Of a DNA stretch of 64,000 bases, positions 26,851-38,300 are shown piece after piece. Both the position numbers and the translations under genes were made by a program. The notes under the pieces are model-generated. The model had not been told where the DNA came from. It saw only the letters and a list, made by a program, of their open reading frames with translations, and searched no databases. The DNA is taken from the NCBI GenBank assembly GCA_002729235.1, contig PBTY01000093.1:18854-82853 (forward strand), given 5' to 3'. Position 1 is the first letter of the stretch. Every line of letters starts with the position of its first letter. This DNA comes from Rickettsiales bacterium (lineage in GTDB: Bacteria; Bacteroidota; Bacteroidia; Cytophagales; Cyclobacteriaceae).

Positions 26851-29800
26851 TCAGAGGTTTACTGACTTTGTTTTGCTTAATTGCTGCATTTGCTGCATTT
26901 TCTCAAAAGGTCTCCTTATACATTATTGGAGATGCTGGTAAACCAAAGTTTCCAGACCCTACCCTGACTTATCTTCAAAAAGTTACCCAGGAGGCTACCG
27001 AAAATGATGTTCTGATCTTTTTAGGTGACAACATTTATCCAAGTGGAATGCCATCAAAAGAATCACCTGTTCGGGCTGACATGGAACAACGTTTGGCGGC
27101 AAGTCTGGATGTAATGAAGTCTTTCAAAGGCAAGAGTTTTATCATACCAGGGAATCATGATTGGGATGAAGGTGGAAAGCATGGTTGGGAAACCCTAAAA
27201 TTCATGCAAGATTTCGTAGATGAGTATTTAGGAGACAAAGGGGTGTTTTTGCCAAGAAATGGATGCCCGGGACCTCTTGAAATCAACCTAAGCCCTACGA
27301 TTACTCTAGTCATTGTCGACACCCAGTATTTCTTACATCCCTGGGATAAGCCTGGAGAAGAAAGTGATTGTTTAGCAAAGTCTACTACTGATGCTTTGAC
27401 TCAATTGGACGCAATTATCGAAACAAATAAACACAAACATGTAATCGTCGCAGCGCATCACCCTCTATACTCAGATGGTCAACATGGCGGCAAGTACACG
27501 TTAAAGCAACATGTATTTCCATTAACAGATATCAATAGAAAGTTGTGGATTCCCCTACCCGTTGTTGGGAGTATCTATCCCGGGTTTAGGAGTTTAATAG
27601 GCAGCAGACAAGATATTCCCAATTCTAAGTATAAACTCATTCGAAAAACCATTTTAGAATCGGCAAGTAAAATGGATCATCTCATTTGGGTGAATGGTCA
27701 TGAACACTCTTTGCAATACATTCAACGTGATTCTATGCATTTCATAACCTCTGGTGCTGGATCAAAGAGCTCTGTTCTGAAACCTGGGAAATACTCTCAT
27801 TTTGCTGGCGCAGTTCATGGGTTTGGGAAGGTAACTATTTCTGGAGGTGCCGCGTCATTGACGTTTTATAATGGAGATCTTCAAACAGAAATATTTTCAG
27901 AGGAGCTCTACCAGAAATCTGTAAGTGAAATGCAGTCCTTAATTGATTTTGATTTCACGGACAGTACTGTTTTTGAACCTATTTCAGATCGTTATACCAA
28001 CAATAGCAAACAGTATAAATATTGGTTAGGTGACAATTATCGTGAAGCCTGGGAAACTCCTGTTGAAATGCCCGTATTTAACATTGGTAAAGAACATGGT
28101 GGGTTGGAAATTGTCAAACTTGGAGGTGGAAATCAAACCAAATCACTTCGGTTAGAAGCTAAAGATGGACGTCAATATGTGCTTAGATCACTCGATAAAT
28201 ACACCGAAAAGCTCTTGCCATCAGAGCTTTATGGTACATTGGCTGCCGACGTACTTCAAGATCAAATATCTGCTGCCAATCCGTATGGAGCCTTTGCTAT
28301 TCCACCTCTCGCAGATGCAGCAGGGATTTATCATGCCAATCCCCAATTGGTTTATATTCCGGACGATCCAAGGTTTGGAAATTATCAACAGATCTTTGCT
28401 GGCTTGCCTGTTTTGTATGAAGAGCGGCCTAATAATGAAGCGGCAGAAGACATGCACTTTGGTGGTGGTGAAAAAATAGAAGGAACACCTGATTTGATCG
28501 CTCTTCTCCATGAAGACAATGATGAAGTAGTAGATCAGAAATTTGCTTTGAAAAACCGCTTGTTCGATATGCTTATTGCTGACTGGGACCGACATGAAGA
28601 TCAGTGGCGTTGGGTTCGTTTTGATAAGGAGCCTAAAGGACATGTTTGGAGGCCCATTCCAAGAGATCGAGATCAGGCGTTCTTTGTGAATGAAGGTCTT
28701 TTTGGTTGGTTTGCGAGCCGCAAATTTGCACTTCCCAATACCGAAGGCTTTGATGAGCAAATGGATTTCCCTCCTGGATTCAATGCCAGCGCACGATTCT
28801 TTGACCGTACTTTCTTGAACGGATTGGATTGGAATGACTGGAAAGAACAAATCAATGAGCTACAAGTAGCGCTTAATGATGAGGCCATCTATGAAGCTTT
28901 TACCGTATGGCCCGATACCATTCAGCAATTAGAAGCTAATGAGACTGCAAGAATATTGAAAGCTCGACGTGATGATATGATGCGTTTTGCAAGAATACAT
29001 TACGAATTTTTATCTCGAGAGGTAGAAGTAGTGGGTAGTGACAAGCATGAATACTTTTTAGTAGAACGTCTCGATGATCAACATACCAGAGTAACAGTTT
29101 ATAAGCGGAAAAAAGATGATGAATTACTGCAAGAACTGTACAATCGGACATTTAACCATGAGGTAACCAGGGAGGTTCGGCTCTATGGATTGGGTGGTGA
29201 AGACGTTTTTGAACTTAAAGGAGAAACCAATAAAGGACTTAAAATTCGGATAATTGGCGGTGAGGATGAAGATGTAATTAAAGATGAATCCATTGTTCAT
29301 GGAATGAGTAAGATGACCAAAGTTTATGACCTGGAGACTGGTACTCAATTGACTACTTTGAAAGAAACTAAATCAAAACTGGAGGATAACCTCAATGTCA
29401 ATCGATACAATCGCACAGCGTTTCAATACAATAAGCTGATGCCTCTAGTCAGTGCCCAATTCAATGTGGATGATGGTGTTTTTCTCGGTGCCGGATTTGT
29501 TTTCACCAAAGAAGGATGGCGTAAAGAACCTTTTGCTCAACGACATGAATTTAAGGCCAATGCAGCATTCGAAACGGGTGCAATCAACCTTTACTACAAT
29601 ACGATATTGACAGATGTGATTGGTAAATGGGATTTGGTGGGTGATTTTTACCTCCAGCGTCCCTATGCTGTTTTGAACTACTTTGGATTAGGTAATGAGA
29701 CAGTTTACGATTACGATAGATCTGGTTTGGCTTCCAATGAAGAAGACGCGATTGATTTCTACAGAGTGCGATATGAACGTTCCAAGAGCTTTATTGGTAT

Positions 29801-30497
29801 TGGAAATCAACTTGGGAATAAAGGCTATTTTCAAATTGGTCCAGAACATCTTTCATTTGAAATGGAGGATGAAGTCGAGAATAAGTTCATCAATACTGAG
29901 AGAGGAGATTCAATCAATGAACTAAAAGAGAGTTACCAGTTTGCAGGCTTATCTACTCTCCTTAAAGTGGATACCAGAAACCATCCTCAGATTCCAACTA
30001 ACGGCGTGTATGCTAAAACGAGTTATCAGCATTACTATGGGTTAAATAATCGTTCTGATGATTTTTCCAAGCTCGGTGCGGAGTTTCGGTTTTATCTAAG
30101 TACACGAATACCAACCAGATTGACACTGGCTTCAAGAACAGGATTTGAATACACCAATGGAGGTGTGGAATATTTCAATGCAAGCAATCTCGGGAAAAGT
30201 ACTCTACGAGGCTTTAGAAGGACTCGTTTCATGGGCAACACAAGCTTTTATCAGAATACAGATATTCGGTTAAGGATATTCTCTTTTCGGACCTACCTAT
30301 TCCCTGGTACGGTGGGTTTATTAGGTTTTCATGATATCGGACGAGTGTGGCTGGATGGTGAAAACTCAGACAAATGGCATCAAAGCAAAGGAGCTGGAGT
30401 ATGGTTGGCACCTCTCAATCAATTTGTATTTGCATTTAATATCGCTTTCACCGAAGAAGAAAATTTACCAAGTGTGACCTTTGGCTTCCAGTTTTAA
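26847..30497 (+). CDS. Metallophosphoesterase fused to BamA-like outer-membrane barrel
   Basis: This 1216-residue protein begins with a signal peptide (about 20 residues). Residues 22-340 form a calcineurin-like phosphoesterase with every metal motif visible: [31 protein letters not shown] and VNGHEHSL. A middle region (about 350-830) has no domain I recognise. The last 350 residues are a surface-antigen/BamA-type beta-barrel ([37 protein letters not shown]) ending in the strand SVTFGFQF. The enzyme would be anchored in the outer membrane. The start is coupled to the SdiA-type lipoprotein by a 4-bp overlap, and the end overlaps the convergent acr3 gene by 4 bp. The substrate is unknown; phosphate scavenging is a plausible guess. 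Confidence 0.92.
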   Translation: MIRGLLTLFCLIAAFAAFSQKVSLYIIGDAGKPKFPDPTLTYLQKVTQEATENDVLIFLGDNIYPSGMPSKESPVRADMEQRLAASLDVMKSFKGKSFIIPGNHDWDEGGKHGWETLKFMQDFVDEYLGDKGVFLPRNGCPGPLEINLSPTITLVIVDTQYFLHPWDKPGEESDCLAKSTTDALTQLDAIIETNKHKHVIVAAHHPLYSDGQHGGKYTLKQHVFPLTDINRKLWIPLPVVGSIYPGFRSLIGSRQDIPNSKYKLIRKTILESASKMDHLIWVNGHEHSLQYIQRDSMHFITSGAGSKSSVLKPGKYSHFAGAVHGFGKVTISGGAASLTFYNGDLQTEIFSEELYQKSVSEMQSLIDFDFTDSTVFEPISDRYTNNSKQYKYWLGDNYREAWETPVEMPVFNIGKEHGGLEIVKLGGGNQTKSLRLEAKDGRQYVLRSLDKYTEKLLPSELYGTLAADVLQDQISAANPYGAFAIPPLADAAGIYHANPQLVYIPDDPRFGNYQQIFAGLPVLYEERPNNEAAEDMHFGGGEKIEGTPDLIALLHEDNDEVVDQKFALKNRLFDMLIADWDRHEDQWRWVRFDKEPKGHVWRPIPRDRDQAFFVNEGLFGWFASRKFALPNTEGFDEQMDFPPGFNASARFFDRTFLNGLDWNDWKEQINELQVALNDEAIYEAFTVWPDTIQQLEANETARILKARRDDMMRFARIHYEFLSREVEVVGSDKHEYFLVERLDDQHTRVTVYKRKKDDELLQELYNRTFNHEVTREVRLYGLGGEDVFELKGETNKGLKIRIIGGEDEDVIKDESIVHGMSKMTKVYDLETGTQLTTLKETKSKLEDNLNVNRYNRTAFQYNKLMPLVSAQFNVDDGVFLGAGFVFTKEGWRKEPFAQRHEFKANAAFETGAINLYYNTILTDVIGKWDLVGDFYLQRPYAVLNYFGLGNETVYDYDRSGLASNEEDAIDFYRVRYERSKSFIGIGNQLGNKGYFQIGPEHLSFEMEDEVENKFINTERGDSINELKESYQFAGLSTLLKVDTRNHPQIPTNGVYAKTSYQHYYGLNNRSDDFSKLGAEFRFYLSTRIPTRLTLASRTGFEYTNGGVEYFNASNLGKSTLRGFRRTRFMGNTSFYQNTDIRLRIFSFRTYLFPGTVGLLGFHDIGRVWLDGENSDKWHQSKGAGVWLAPLNQFVFAFNIAFTEEENLPSVTFGFQF

Positions 30498-31537
30498 TTC
30501 GTAGCCCCATAATACTTTGCCTTCAACCAAAAAGCAACACGGACTAACAGGATTAAGGCTGGTACTTCCACTAACGGACCAATTACTCCTGTAAACGCCT
30601 GCCCTGAGTTTAAACCAAAAACTGCGATAGCCACCGCAATAGCTAGCTCAAAATTATTTCCTGCTGCTGTAAATGAAATTGCAGCATTTTGATTGTATGA
30701 TGCACCTAATGCCTTGCTAATGAAGAAACCAATAAGGAACATCACACCGAAATATATGAGCATAGGAATGGTAATTCGAATGACATCCATCGGTATCCCA
30801 ACGATGAGCTCTCCTTTTAGTGAAAACATTACGACAATAGTGAAAAGTAGGGCAATCAAAGTTATTGGAGATATAGTGGGAAGAAACTGTTTCGTATACC
30901 ACTCTTCTCCTTTAAGATTAACCAAAATCAGACGACTTAGAAATCCCATCAAGAATGGAACTCCTAAATATAAAGCCACACTTTCAGCGATAGTTCCTAT
31001 CGAAATATCAACAATGGCTCCCTCTATGCCAAAATACGGTGGTAATACCGTAATGAACAGCCATGCATAGAAACTATACCCAAATACCTGAAAAATACTG
31101 TTCAATGCTACCAATCCCGCTCCATATTCTGCACTCCCTTCTGCCAGGTCATTCCAAACCAATACCATGGCGATACATCGAGCCAGGCCAATGAGTATCA
31201 AACCAACCATGTATTCAGGATAATCTTGCAAAAAGATCACAGCCAAAGCGAACATAAGAATTGGGCCAATGATCCAATTCAGAACTAATGAAATGGATAG
31301 CATTTTAACATTTTGAAACACTTTTGGCAGAAGCCCATAATTGACTTTAGCTAGTGGAGGATACATCATCAGTATTAAACCAATGGCAATTGGAATGTTG
31401 GTACTACCTCTACTAAAGGAATCAATAAAAGAGGAAGAAGAAGGAAAAAAATAACCAATACCTACTCCTATGGCCATCGCAAGGAAGATCCAGAATGTTA
31501 GGTATTGATCAAGGAAGTTTAATTTCTTTTTAGGCAC
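30494..31537 (-). CDS. acr3: ACR3-family arsenite efflux transporter
   Basis: This 347-residue protein has ten predicted membrane helices and belongs to the bile-acid/arsenite BART superfamily, ACR3 type. It shows the conserved helix-4 segment with the essential Cys ([18 protein letters not shown]), the [17 protein letters not shown] loop and the ninth-helix motif [21 protein letters not shown]. It expels arsenite from the cell using the proton-motive force. It is the last gene of an operon with arsR and two phosphatase-type reductase genes, 5 bp after the nearer reductase. The ArsR protein upstream should derepress it when arsenic enters. Its end overlaps the convergent metallophosphoesterase gene by 4 bp. 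Confidence 0.96.
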   Translation of the reverse strand: MPKKKLNFLDQYLTFWIFLAMAIGVGIGYFFPSSSSFIDSFSRGSTNIPIAIGLILMMYPPLAKVNYGLLPKVFQNVKMLSISLVLNWIIGPILMFALAVIFLQDYPEYMVGLILIGLARCIAMVLVWNDLAEGSAEYGAGLVALNSIFQVFGYSFYAWLFITVLPPYFGIEGAIVDISIGTIAESVALYLGVPFLMGFLSRLILVNLKGEEWYTKQFLPTISPITLIALLFTIVVMFSLKGELIVGIPMDVIRITIPMLIYFGVMFLIGFFISKALGASYNQNAAISFTAAGNNFELAIAVAIAVFGLNSGQAFTGVIGPLVEVPALILLVRVAFWLKAKYYGATN

Positions 31538-31542
31538 TATTC

Positions 31543-32268
31543 TTATCGTTTAGTTACTTCATAATTAATAATCTGCTCACTCTTAATGTAGTCTGCCAGG
31601 TAAAACATCTCTACAGCGATTGTTCTTGATGTCTGGTCGTACTTAGTCTCTTCAGCATAAGTACCATCATAGTATCTTGGATCATCATATGGTAAGGCAA
31701 ACCTCGCTGATGCCCCAGGAACTAGAGGACAAGAATTGTCAGCATCAGAACAGACCATCACTGCTATGAAATTTGATGCTGGATTGATTGGATGACTGAA
31801 ATGCTTTGACTTCATTTTCCAAACAGGAAATTTGCCAGGAGAAATGGAAACCACGCGGTTTTCAACCTCTTTGTTATAATGAATGGTATATCCTGCTCTT
31901 TCTAAAGCATTAATTGCGCCTATGTTAAAAGCCGTTTCTTCTAACCCACCTGTGAAGGACTGAAGACTATCAACACCATAAAATAATGATGCATATTTAA
32001 ACCAGGTATCTGCCAAATGACTCCTTCGTGAATTGTGTGTACAAACAAACAACACGGAAAAAGTACCTTCATTTTGTAATTTGCTAACCAGAAAGTCACC
32101 GATTTCTGTCAGCTGATCCTTTCTTTCCTTAGTAATCTCATCAAAGCTGACAACCAATTGATTCGTATAAACTTTCAGATCTTTATTGATCTCCAATTGG
32201 AATTGGGCATAGGACTGTAAGTTGATAAGCATCAGAATGACACCTAAAATTGATTTGGTGGATTTCAT
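31543..32268 (-). CDS. Exported low-molecular-weight phosphatase-type (ArsC-like) protein
   Basis: This 241-residue protein has a cleavable signal peptide (about 21 residues, ending LQSYAQ), then a low-molecular-weight phosphatase/arsenate reductase fold with the P-loop [13 protein letters not shown] (Cys-x5-Arg-Ser). Later motifs are [23 protein letters not shown] and [17 protein letters not shown], which holds extra cysteines for the redox relay, and a [10 protein letters not shown] segment. It is a paralog of the cytoplasmic enzyme encoded 2 bp upstream. Export would place it in the periplasm, where ordinary thioredoxin-coupled arsenate reduction is not expected, so its role there is open. 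It is co-transcribed with arsR, the other reductase and acr3. Confidence 0.85.
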   Translation of the reverse strand: MKSTKSILGVILMLINLQSYAQFQLEINKDLKVYTNQLVVSFDEITKERKDQLTEIGDFLVSKLQNEGTFSVLFVCTHNSRRSHLADTWFKYASLFYGVDSLQSFTGGLEETAFNIGAINALERAGYTIHYNKEVENRVVSISPGKFPVWKMKSKHFSHPINPASNFIAVMVCSDADNSCPLVPGASARFALPYDDPRYYDGTYAEETKYDQTSRTIAVEMFYLADYIKSEQIINYEVTKR

Positions 32269-32270
32269 TG

Positions 32271-32894
32271 CTATTTCGTTTTGATTTTAGAGAATACATA
32301 AAACATTTCAGAGGCTATTTGCTTAGACCTTTCATAATACATTTCAGATTCTAACGGCGTGTCATCAAATTCCTTCGGATCATCGTAACGCACAGGTATT
32401 CTTTGTTCAGTACCCGGAATAAAAGGACAGTTCTCATCTGCGTGTGAACAGGTCATAACAGCAGCAAATTGCTTGGTGTTGTTAATGGCGTCATTAAAAA
32501 GCTTTGAGAATGCTATAATTGGCTGAACGTCATCAGAATTAAATATGAAATACACAGGGTTTTCCATGCCTTTGGATGATACTCTAAACCCACTTCTTTT
32601 AATAGAATCGACGGCACGTTGATTGAATGCGGTTACTTCTACGCCTCCTGAGTAACAATTGGCTGGTATGCCATAATAGTCAGCTGCCGTTTGAGCCCAG
32701 ATCTGTGAGAACTGACTTCTACGAGAGTTATGAGTACAAATAAAATTCAGATTGACCACCTTATTCATATGTACTTTATCTTGAACATATTGAATTAAAG
32801 GTTCCAGTACTTCATTTCTTTCTTCAGAGATATCGGTTTCTAAGATGTCAGTAACTAATTTGGAAAGCTCAGGATGTAGTGTTAGTTTCTTCAT
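32271..32894 (-). CDS. Low-molecular-weight phosphatase-type arsenate reductase
   Basis: This 207-residue cytoplasmic protein carries the P-loop [14 protein letters not shown], with Cys-x5-Arg-Ser, as in LMW-phosphatase arsenate reductases. The sequences YSGGVEVTAFNQRAVDSIKRSGF and AVMTCSHADENCPFIPG are shared with its exported paralog downstream; the cysteines in the latter could complete the disulfide cascade, and PVRYDDPKEFDDT provides the acid loop. The likely reaction is reduction of arsenate to arsenite, which acr3 exports; plain tyrosine or small-molecule phosphatase activity cannot be excluded. It is the first gene after arsR, separated by 43 bp containing an operator-like palindrome. 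Confidence 0.88.
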   Translation of the reverse strand: MKKLTLHPELSKLVTDILETDISEERNEVLEPLIQYVQDKVHMNKVVNLNFICTHNSRRSQFSQIWAQTAADYYGIPANCYSGGVEVTAFNQRAVDSIKRSGFRVSSKGMENPVYFIFNSDDVQPIIAFSKLFNDAINNTKQFAAVMTCSHADENCPFIPGTEQRIPVRYDDPKEFDDTPLESEMYYERSKQIASEMFYVFSKIKTK

Positions 32895-32900
32895 GTTTAT

Positions 32901-32917
32901 ATTATTGCAATGTTACG
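32901..32917. promoter_or_regulatory. ArsR operator-like site, internal
   Basis: ATTATTGCAATGTTACG lies in the 43-bp gap between arsR and the first reductase gene. Its core ATTATTGCAATGT is the reverse complement of the core upstream of arsR (33287-33299), and it centres on the palindrome ATTGCAAT. It may allow separate control of the reductase and acr3 genes. Confidence 0.6.
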
Positions 32918-32937
32918 ATGGATGTAATAAAATTTTT

Positions 32938-33279
32938 TTAACAACAATCGTTGGTATTAGGAGATTCCAGCTGATCAAATAGTTGATTGAACTGGTTTTT
33001 TATTTCAGCCCAACGAACAGGGTTTATGCAATAGCTTACTCTTACACCATCAATCGTTCCTTGAATAATACCAATATCTTTTAATTCTCTTAGGTGCTGA
33101 CTTATAGTAGCCTGAGCCAAACCAAGTTCCTGAACCAAGTCACCATTTATACATGCATTGGCTCTAAGTAAATACTCAATTATTGCAACACGCGCAGGGT
33201 GTGCAAATGCTTTGGCAGCAACAGCAATGTTATTTTGAACATCTGAGAATAAATCTGTTTTGGTAACTCCCATTTCCAC
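32938..33279 (-). CDS. arsR: ArsR-family metalloid-responsive repressor
   Basis: This is a 113-residue winged-helix repressor (the GTG at 33279; an ATG two codons later would give 111). The DNA-recognition region reads LVQELGLAQATISQHLRELKDIGIIQG, followed by the wing DGVRVSYCINP. Arsenite ligands are not in the classic ELCVCDL box; candidates are Cys in ANACINGDL, Cys in VSYCINP and the Cys-Cys pair that ends the protein, an arrangement seen in other ArsR subtypes. It represses the downstream arsenic genes until As(III) binds. Two matching palindromes, one upstream and one after the gene, are probable operators. Confidence 0.93.
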   Translation of the reverse strand: MEMGVTKTDLFSDVQNNIAVAAKAFAHPARVAIIEYLLRANACINGDLVQELGLAQATISQHLRELKDIGIIQGTIDGVRVSYCINPVRWAEIKNQFNQLFDQLESPNTNDCC

Positions 33280-33283
33280 TTTT

Positions 33284-33302
33284 ATTACATTGCAATAATA
33301 CG
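33284..33302. promoter_or_regulatory. ArsR operator-like site, upstream of arsR
   Basis: ATTACATTGCAATAATACG forms an imperfect palindrome (TTATT and AATAA flanking ATTGCAAT) starting 5 bp before the arsR start. The same 13-nt core recurs in reverse at 32901-32913, supporting a shared regulator. Confidence 0.65.
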
Positions 33303-33362
33303 ATATATCCTTGAATACTAACCAATCTCCTTATTAAGATTTGATAACATTGGCTTAGCAAC

Positions 33363-33390
33363 AAAAAAGGCCAGCAATTATGCTGACCTT
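33363..33390 (-). terminator. Rho-independent terminator after the DEAD-box helicase
   Basis: AAGGCCAGCA (33367-33376) and TGCTGACCTT (33381-33390) pair with one mismatch around loop ATTA. On the minus strand this ends in six T residues just after the helicase stop at 33395. Confidence 0.85.
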
Positions 33391-33394
33391 TATA

Positions 33395-35113
33395 TTATCT
33401 TCTTCCTCTTCCGCTTCGTCTTCCGCCATCACGCCTTTTGTCAGGACGTGGACGATCTTTGCGCTTTTTCTTTTTGAATCCTCCTTTGTCAGATCCTCCG
33501 CCGAAACCTCCAGATGAAGGCCCCTGATCGTCTTTGTTTACGCGGATGGCTCTTCCATCGATCTCTATGCCTTCGAATTTGAGACTAATTCCTCTGTCTT
33601 TAGAAGAATCAATGTCCACATAGGATCTATTTTTCTGCATGGTAATATCCCCAAAGAACTTGCGATCTATGTTGCTAATGTCTGACATGTAGTGAACCAA
33701 ATCAGCTTTGGTCAATCCATCAATTGATCCAACATTAATGAAGTATCTATTGAATTTACTTCGATCACGCTTTTCAGATGATCCACCATATGCTTCATTG
33801 AGATTATCCTCTTCACTACCACCTGAAGTAAGGTGATCTAACTGTGTAGTAATCAATCTTTTAAGCAAGTCTTCTTTGCTCAAATGACCAAATAGATCGG
33901 ACACTTCATTTAGAATCTCTCCTGACTGTGGATCTACATTGGTATTGATGATGATATTTGCCCAGTTGTGAATTCGTTTAGATTTTAGCTCATCCAATGT
34001 AGGAATCTCTACTCGTTCAAAGCTTACATTAAGCTTCTTCTCAAGTTCTTTGATCTTGTTGCCTTCTCTTGGATTAATAAACACCATCGAGACACCTTTT
34101 TTTCCTGCTCTACCAGTTCTTCCACTACGGTGAGTGTATGACTCTAGTTGATCAGGAAGGGTGTGATTAAACACGTGTGTCAGATCATTCACATCAATAC
34201 CACGAGCCGCTACATCGGTTGCTACCAACATCTGCATAGACCGTGTTTTAAAGCGCTTCATTACCGCGTCTCTCTGTGATTGAGACAAATCACCATGAAG
34301 TGCTTCTACACCGTATCCAAGTTGACCTAATTCGTCAGCTATTTCTTGTGTTTGCCATTTAGTTCTACAGAACATCACTGCACGCATTTCTGGTTGCAGA
34401 TCCAGGAAACGTTTAATAGCTGCCAGCTTGTTATTAATTTTGGTAATGACAAACTGGTGTGTGATATCCGTGTTACTCTGTTGTACTGTATTCACCGCTA
34501 CTTCTAGCGGATTGTTCATGTACTTAGAAACAATCTTGCGTACTTCATTCGGCATAGTAGCCGAGAAAAGCCATGTTACCCTGTCTTCGTTGGTGTAGGA
34601 TAGAATTTCATCAATATCCTCCTTAAAACCCATATTGAGCATCTCATCTGCCTCGTCCAATACCACGTACTGGACTTTTTCCAACTTCACCGCTCTCCTA
34701 CCAATCAAATCTTTTAAACGACCTGGTGTCGCCACAATGATTTGAGTAGGACTTTTTAATGCTTTCATTTGATTGGTAATGGCTGCTCCACCATATACCA
34801 CTTCAATATTTACTGACTTAATACCCTTTGCAAAGGACTCTAGCTGCACGGCAATTTGCTGACCTAGTTCACGAGTAGGTGCCATTACGAGTGCTTGTGT
34901 ACTATTGTTATCCTCAATCAGATCAATTAGAGGCAAGCCAAATGCTGCAGTTTTACCTGTACCAGTTTGCGCCAGACCAATAAAATCTGTTGGGTTTTGA
35001 TTCAATAAAAGTGGAATTGCTTTCTCCTGAACCGGAGTTGGGTTCTCAAACCCTAATTTTTCAAGGTTGCTAACAATTACTTGCGACAACCCGAGTTGAC
35101 TGAATTTATTCAA
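33395..35113 (-). CDS. DEAD-box ATP-dependent RNA helicase with DbpA-type RNA-binding domain
   Basis: This 572-residue helicase has all core motifs: Q motif region LGFENPTPVQEKAIP, motif I AQTGTGKTAAF, Ia PTRELGQQ, II DEADEMLN, III SATMP and VI HRSGRTGRAGKKG. After about residue 370 there is a dimerisation-like linker, then a DbpA/CsdA-type RRM (about 455-530, NRYFINVGSIDGLTKADLVHYM) and a Gly/Lys/Arg-rich tail that should bind RNA without specificity. The architecture matches DeaD/CsdA, which help ribosome assembly and mRNA turnover, often at low temperature. It is a single-gene unit with its own terminator. Confidence 0.95.
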   Translation of the reverse strand: MNKFSQLGLSQVIVSNLEKLGFENPTPVQEKAIPLLLNQNPTDFIGLAQTGTGKTAAFGLPLIDLIEDNNSTQALVMAPTRELGQQIAVQLESFAKGIKSVNIEVVYGGAAITNQMKALKSPTQIIVATPGRLKDLIGRRAVKLEKVQYVVLDEADEMLNMGFKEDIDEILSYTNEDRVTWLFSATMPNEVRKIVSKYMNNPLEVAVNTVQQSNTDITHQFVITKINNKLAAIKRFLDLQPEMRAVMFCRTKWQTQEIADELGQLGYGVEALHGDLSQSQRDAVMKRFKTRSMQMLVATDVAARGIDVNDLTHVFNHTLPDQLESYTHRSGRTGRAGKKGVSMVFINPREGNKIKELEKKLNVSFERVEIPTLDELKSKRIHNWANIIINTNVDPQSGEILNEVSDLFGHLSKEDLLKRLITTQLDHLTSGGSEEDNLNEAYGGSSEKRDRSKFNRYFINVGSIDGLTKADLVHYMSDISNIDRKFFGDITMQKNRSYVDIDSSKDRGISLKFEGIEIDGRAIRVNKDDQGPSSGGFGGGSDKGGFKKKKRKDRPRPDKRRDGGRRSGRGRR

Positions 35114-35309
35114 AGATCATGTATTATATGAAATGCAAAGTTAGGGATTAATCTCACGTAATAGGCATTCCGTGGTATTAATTACATGTGAAGGAGTGAA
35201 AATGTGCTTGAATGACACCTAAACCCCTACCGTTTGCTACAAGGAAGTTTTGTCACATTATTTCAATAGTTTTAGCCACAACTACCTGAAAATTAACCTA
35301 ATTCACCGC

Positions 35310-38300
35310 ATGCAAATCAATTTATCAAGACTAAACTGTATTAATCCAAGTTTTACAAGTTTGTGGAAGGCATTAATCCTCCTGGTGGCCATACTAACTT
35401 TTGAGTTGGCAAATGGTCAGACGATTAACTCTGATAATCAGAAAGAGTATTTTGAGTTGGCAGACTCCATGCTTTTCTATCGAACTGATATCCAGCAATC
35501 GCAGGTACTTTGGAAGTCTTTGATGGACTATTATCAGCTTAATCAAGAAGAAAATAGATTTATAAAAGCAAAAGGTTATTATGCAGAGAGTTTCATGCGT
35601 ATGGGTGATTCTGAAATGGCCAAAACGATCAGTGAAGAACTAATTGATCAGGCCAGATTAATGAATCAGCCTTTTAATGTTAACCTGGCCAAGGCGTATT
35701 ATTTAATCGCTTTATATAACAATAACGTTGAGAGAGATCGTCAAAAGGCTCTCAAAACAATTTATGATGGGTTAGATAAAACCACCAAAATTCCCGGATC
35801 AAAGGATCTGTCTGCCAATACGGAGTTGTACTATTTAGCGGCTTATGAACATCGGATGACAGATGATTTACCTGATGCGATCAAAATGGCTGAATTAGCA
35901 GCTAAGGTTGATGTAGATCATCGGAAATCCAGCGGTATATATCCTGAGTGGATACTGGCTTTGGCACAAATGTCTCGCTTTGAAGAGGCACAAAAAAGGG
36001 CGAATGAATACTATGAAATCTCTCAGCTTCCATCTGTACCATCATATTATGAAAAATATGCACTGCAGCAATTGGCATATGTCTATGAATTGATGGGTAA
36101 ATACCAGGAAGCTGCTGAAAATAGAAAAATGAACTATGAGAATCTTTTGAAGGAATATGGACCAGACAATGGAGAAACTCAATTGATGCGAATGGATTAT
36201 GGAATGGATTTGATTTTTCTTGGAAGGTTGGATGAGGCCATTAAGACATTGAAAGAATCTCTAGTTGAGGTGGAGAAATACTACCAAAAAGGGTATGAAT
36301 GGATTGTGGGATCAAACAACTTAGCTGCAGCATACCGGATTAATGGAGATTTACAAGAGGCAATGCAACTTGAGAAAGAAGTTTTAAAAACTGCCATGGA
36401 TAATCCTCAAATACCAAAATCCCAAATAGCCGAGTACCATGATACCATGGGACAAATCTATTTTAAGATGGGCAAGTTTGATTCTGCTACCGTTTATTAC
36501 AAACGATCACTACAACTGTGGGAAGAATCCTTTGGGACCAATAATCAGCAATACATTCAGACGTTAAATAAGATTTCTCGTTTACAAATCGCACAAGGTA
36601 ATTATAACACTTCTATTGAGGCTTCCAGCCAGGTTAGGTCTCAATTAAAAGCTCAACACGGCGAGAACTGGAGAATTGGGTTGCAGTTTTACAGCCCACT
36701 CGCTTATGGCTATTATCTATCCAATAAGTACGATTCTGCCAGTGAAATCTTGCAAGAAGATAATGCCTATTACTTAAAATACATCAGGGATTATTTTTCT
36801 GCGATGACGGAGTTTCAGCGCAAGAAATTCTATGGAATGTTTGAAGAGTACATCTCGGCTTATTTGACTATCTGTATGAAGAGTGCTGACAAGGTAGATC
36901 TTGATCAGCTATTTTCATTCCAGCAACAGACAAAAGGCATACTACTCAATAGTGAGGTAGCGGTACAGAAACGTATAAGAGCTATAGATGATAGAAGTGT
37001 ACAAAACCTATATGATCAAACCATGAATCTGAAGTCTAAGATGGGTCGCTATTTAACTTTATCTGAAGATGAGCTTTCAAAACTCAACTTAGACCTTGAC
37101 CACTTAACCGATTCCTTATCCAACCTGGAAAACGAATTGATCAAAATATCCGGAGTTTACAACCAGCCACCTGTAGTACAATCACTAGTAGATATAAGCA
37201 AGTCACTGAAAGGTAAAGAAGTAGTAGTTGAAATCATCAAAGTGCCTGTTTTCGACTTCAACTCTATGAAAGTAAGTGATGAAGTCGCTTACATGGCGAT
37301 GCTTATTTTCAAGGATTCTGGTAAAAATCGGTTAGTTGTTTTAGAAAATGGAAATCAGATTGAGAAATACGTTTCAACACTCTACCAGAATAGTCAAAAG
37401 TATCAAATGGTAGATGATCTAACTGCTGATATCGTATGGGGCCCGATTGAAAAAGAATTAAGCAAAACGAAGCGAATATTCATCAACAATGATGGTATTT
37501 ATCACCGGGTGAATCTTCAAACCCTCTACAATTCACACTCTGGTAAATATGTTGGCGATGAATACCAATTTATCAATATCTCTTCTGTTAATGATATACC
37601 AGGATTTAGAGAGTCAATCAAATTAAAAACACTATCAGGGGCATCCAATGATATTGTTCTGTTTGGGAACCCTGATTTTGGTGACGCGGATCAATCGTAT
37701 GATGATACTCGAAGTTCCTGGGGAGCTCTTCCGGGGACGAAAAAAGAAGTCATGAATATTGTTGATTTAATTGAATCCGATCACACTTTTACACCGCTTC
37801 TTTTTACTGAAGAAAACGCCACAGAACATGATGTGAAAGAAATAAACTCGCCTATGGTATTGCACATAGCCACACACGGCTTCTTTGAAACACAGCGAAC
37901 TGATCTGAAAGACCCATTATTAAGAACAGGGCTACTTTTCAAAGGGGCTAATTCTGGCTTAACTCATCTGACAAACGAATTAGGGTCTCTTTCTGACGAA
38001 GATGATGGTGTGTTAACGGCATTTGAAGCACAGCTATTGAACCTGAATCAAACACAACTAGTGGTATTATCTGCTTGCGAAACAGGTTTGGGAGAGTTGG
38101 AAAACGGACAAGGAGTTTACGGATTGCAGTATTCACTCAAGAAAGCCGGTGCAGAGCACATATTGATGTCTCTTTGGAAAGTGGATGATGAAGTGACACA
38201 AGAATTGATGACTTCATTTTATCAATATTGGTTATCTGGTAAGTCTTTGAGAAAGGCTTTTTCAAAAGCTCAAAGACACATTCAAAAGCAATATGAACAT

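Noticed and set aside
28221..28850. 209-aa frame antisense to the metallophosphoesterase fusion
   Set aside because: It lies wholly inside a well-supported gene, with no recognisable motif; a compositional shadow.
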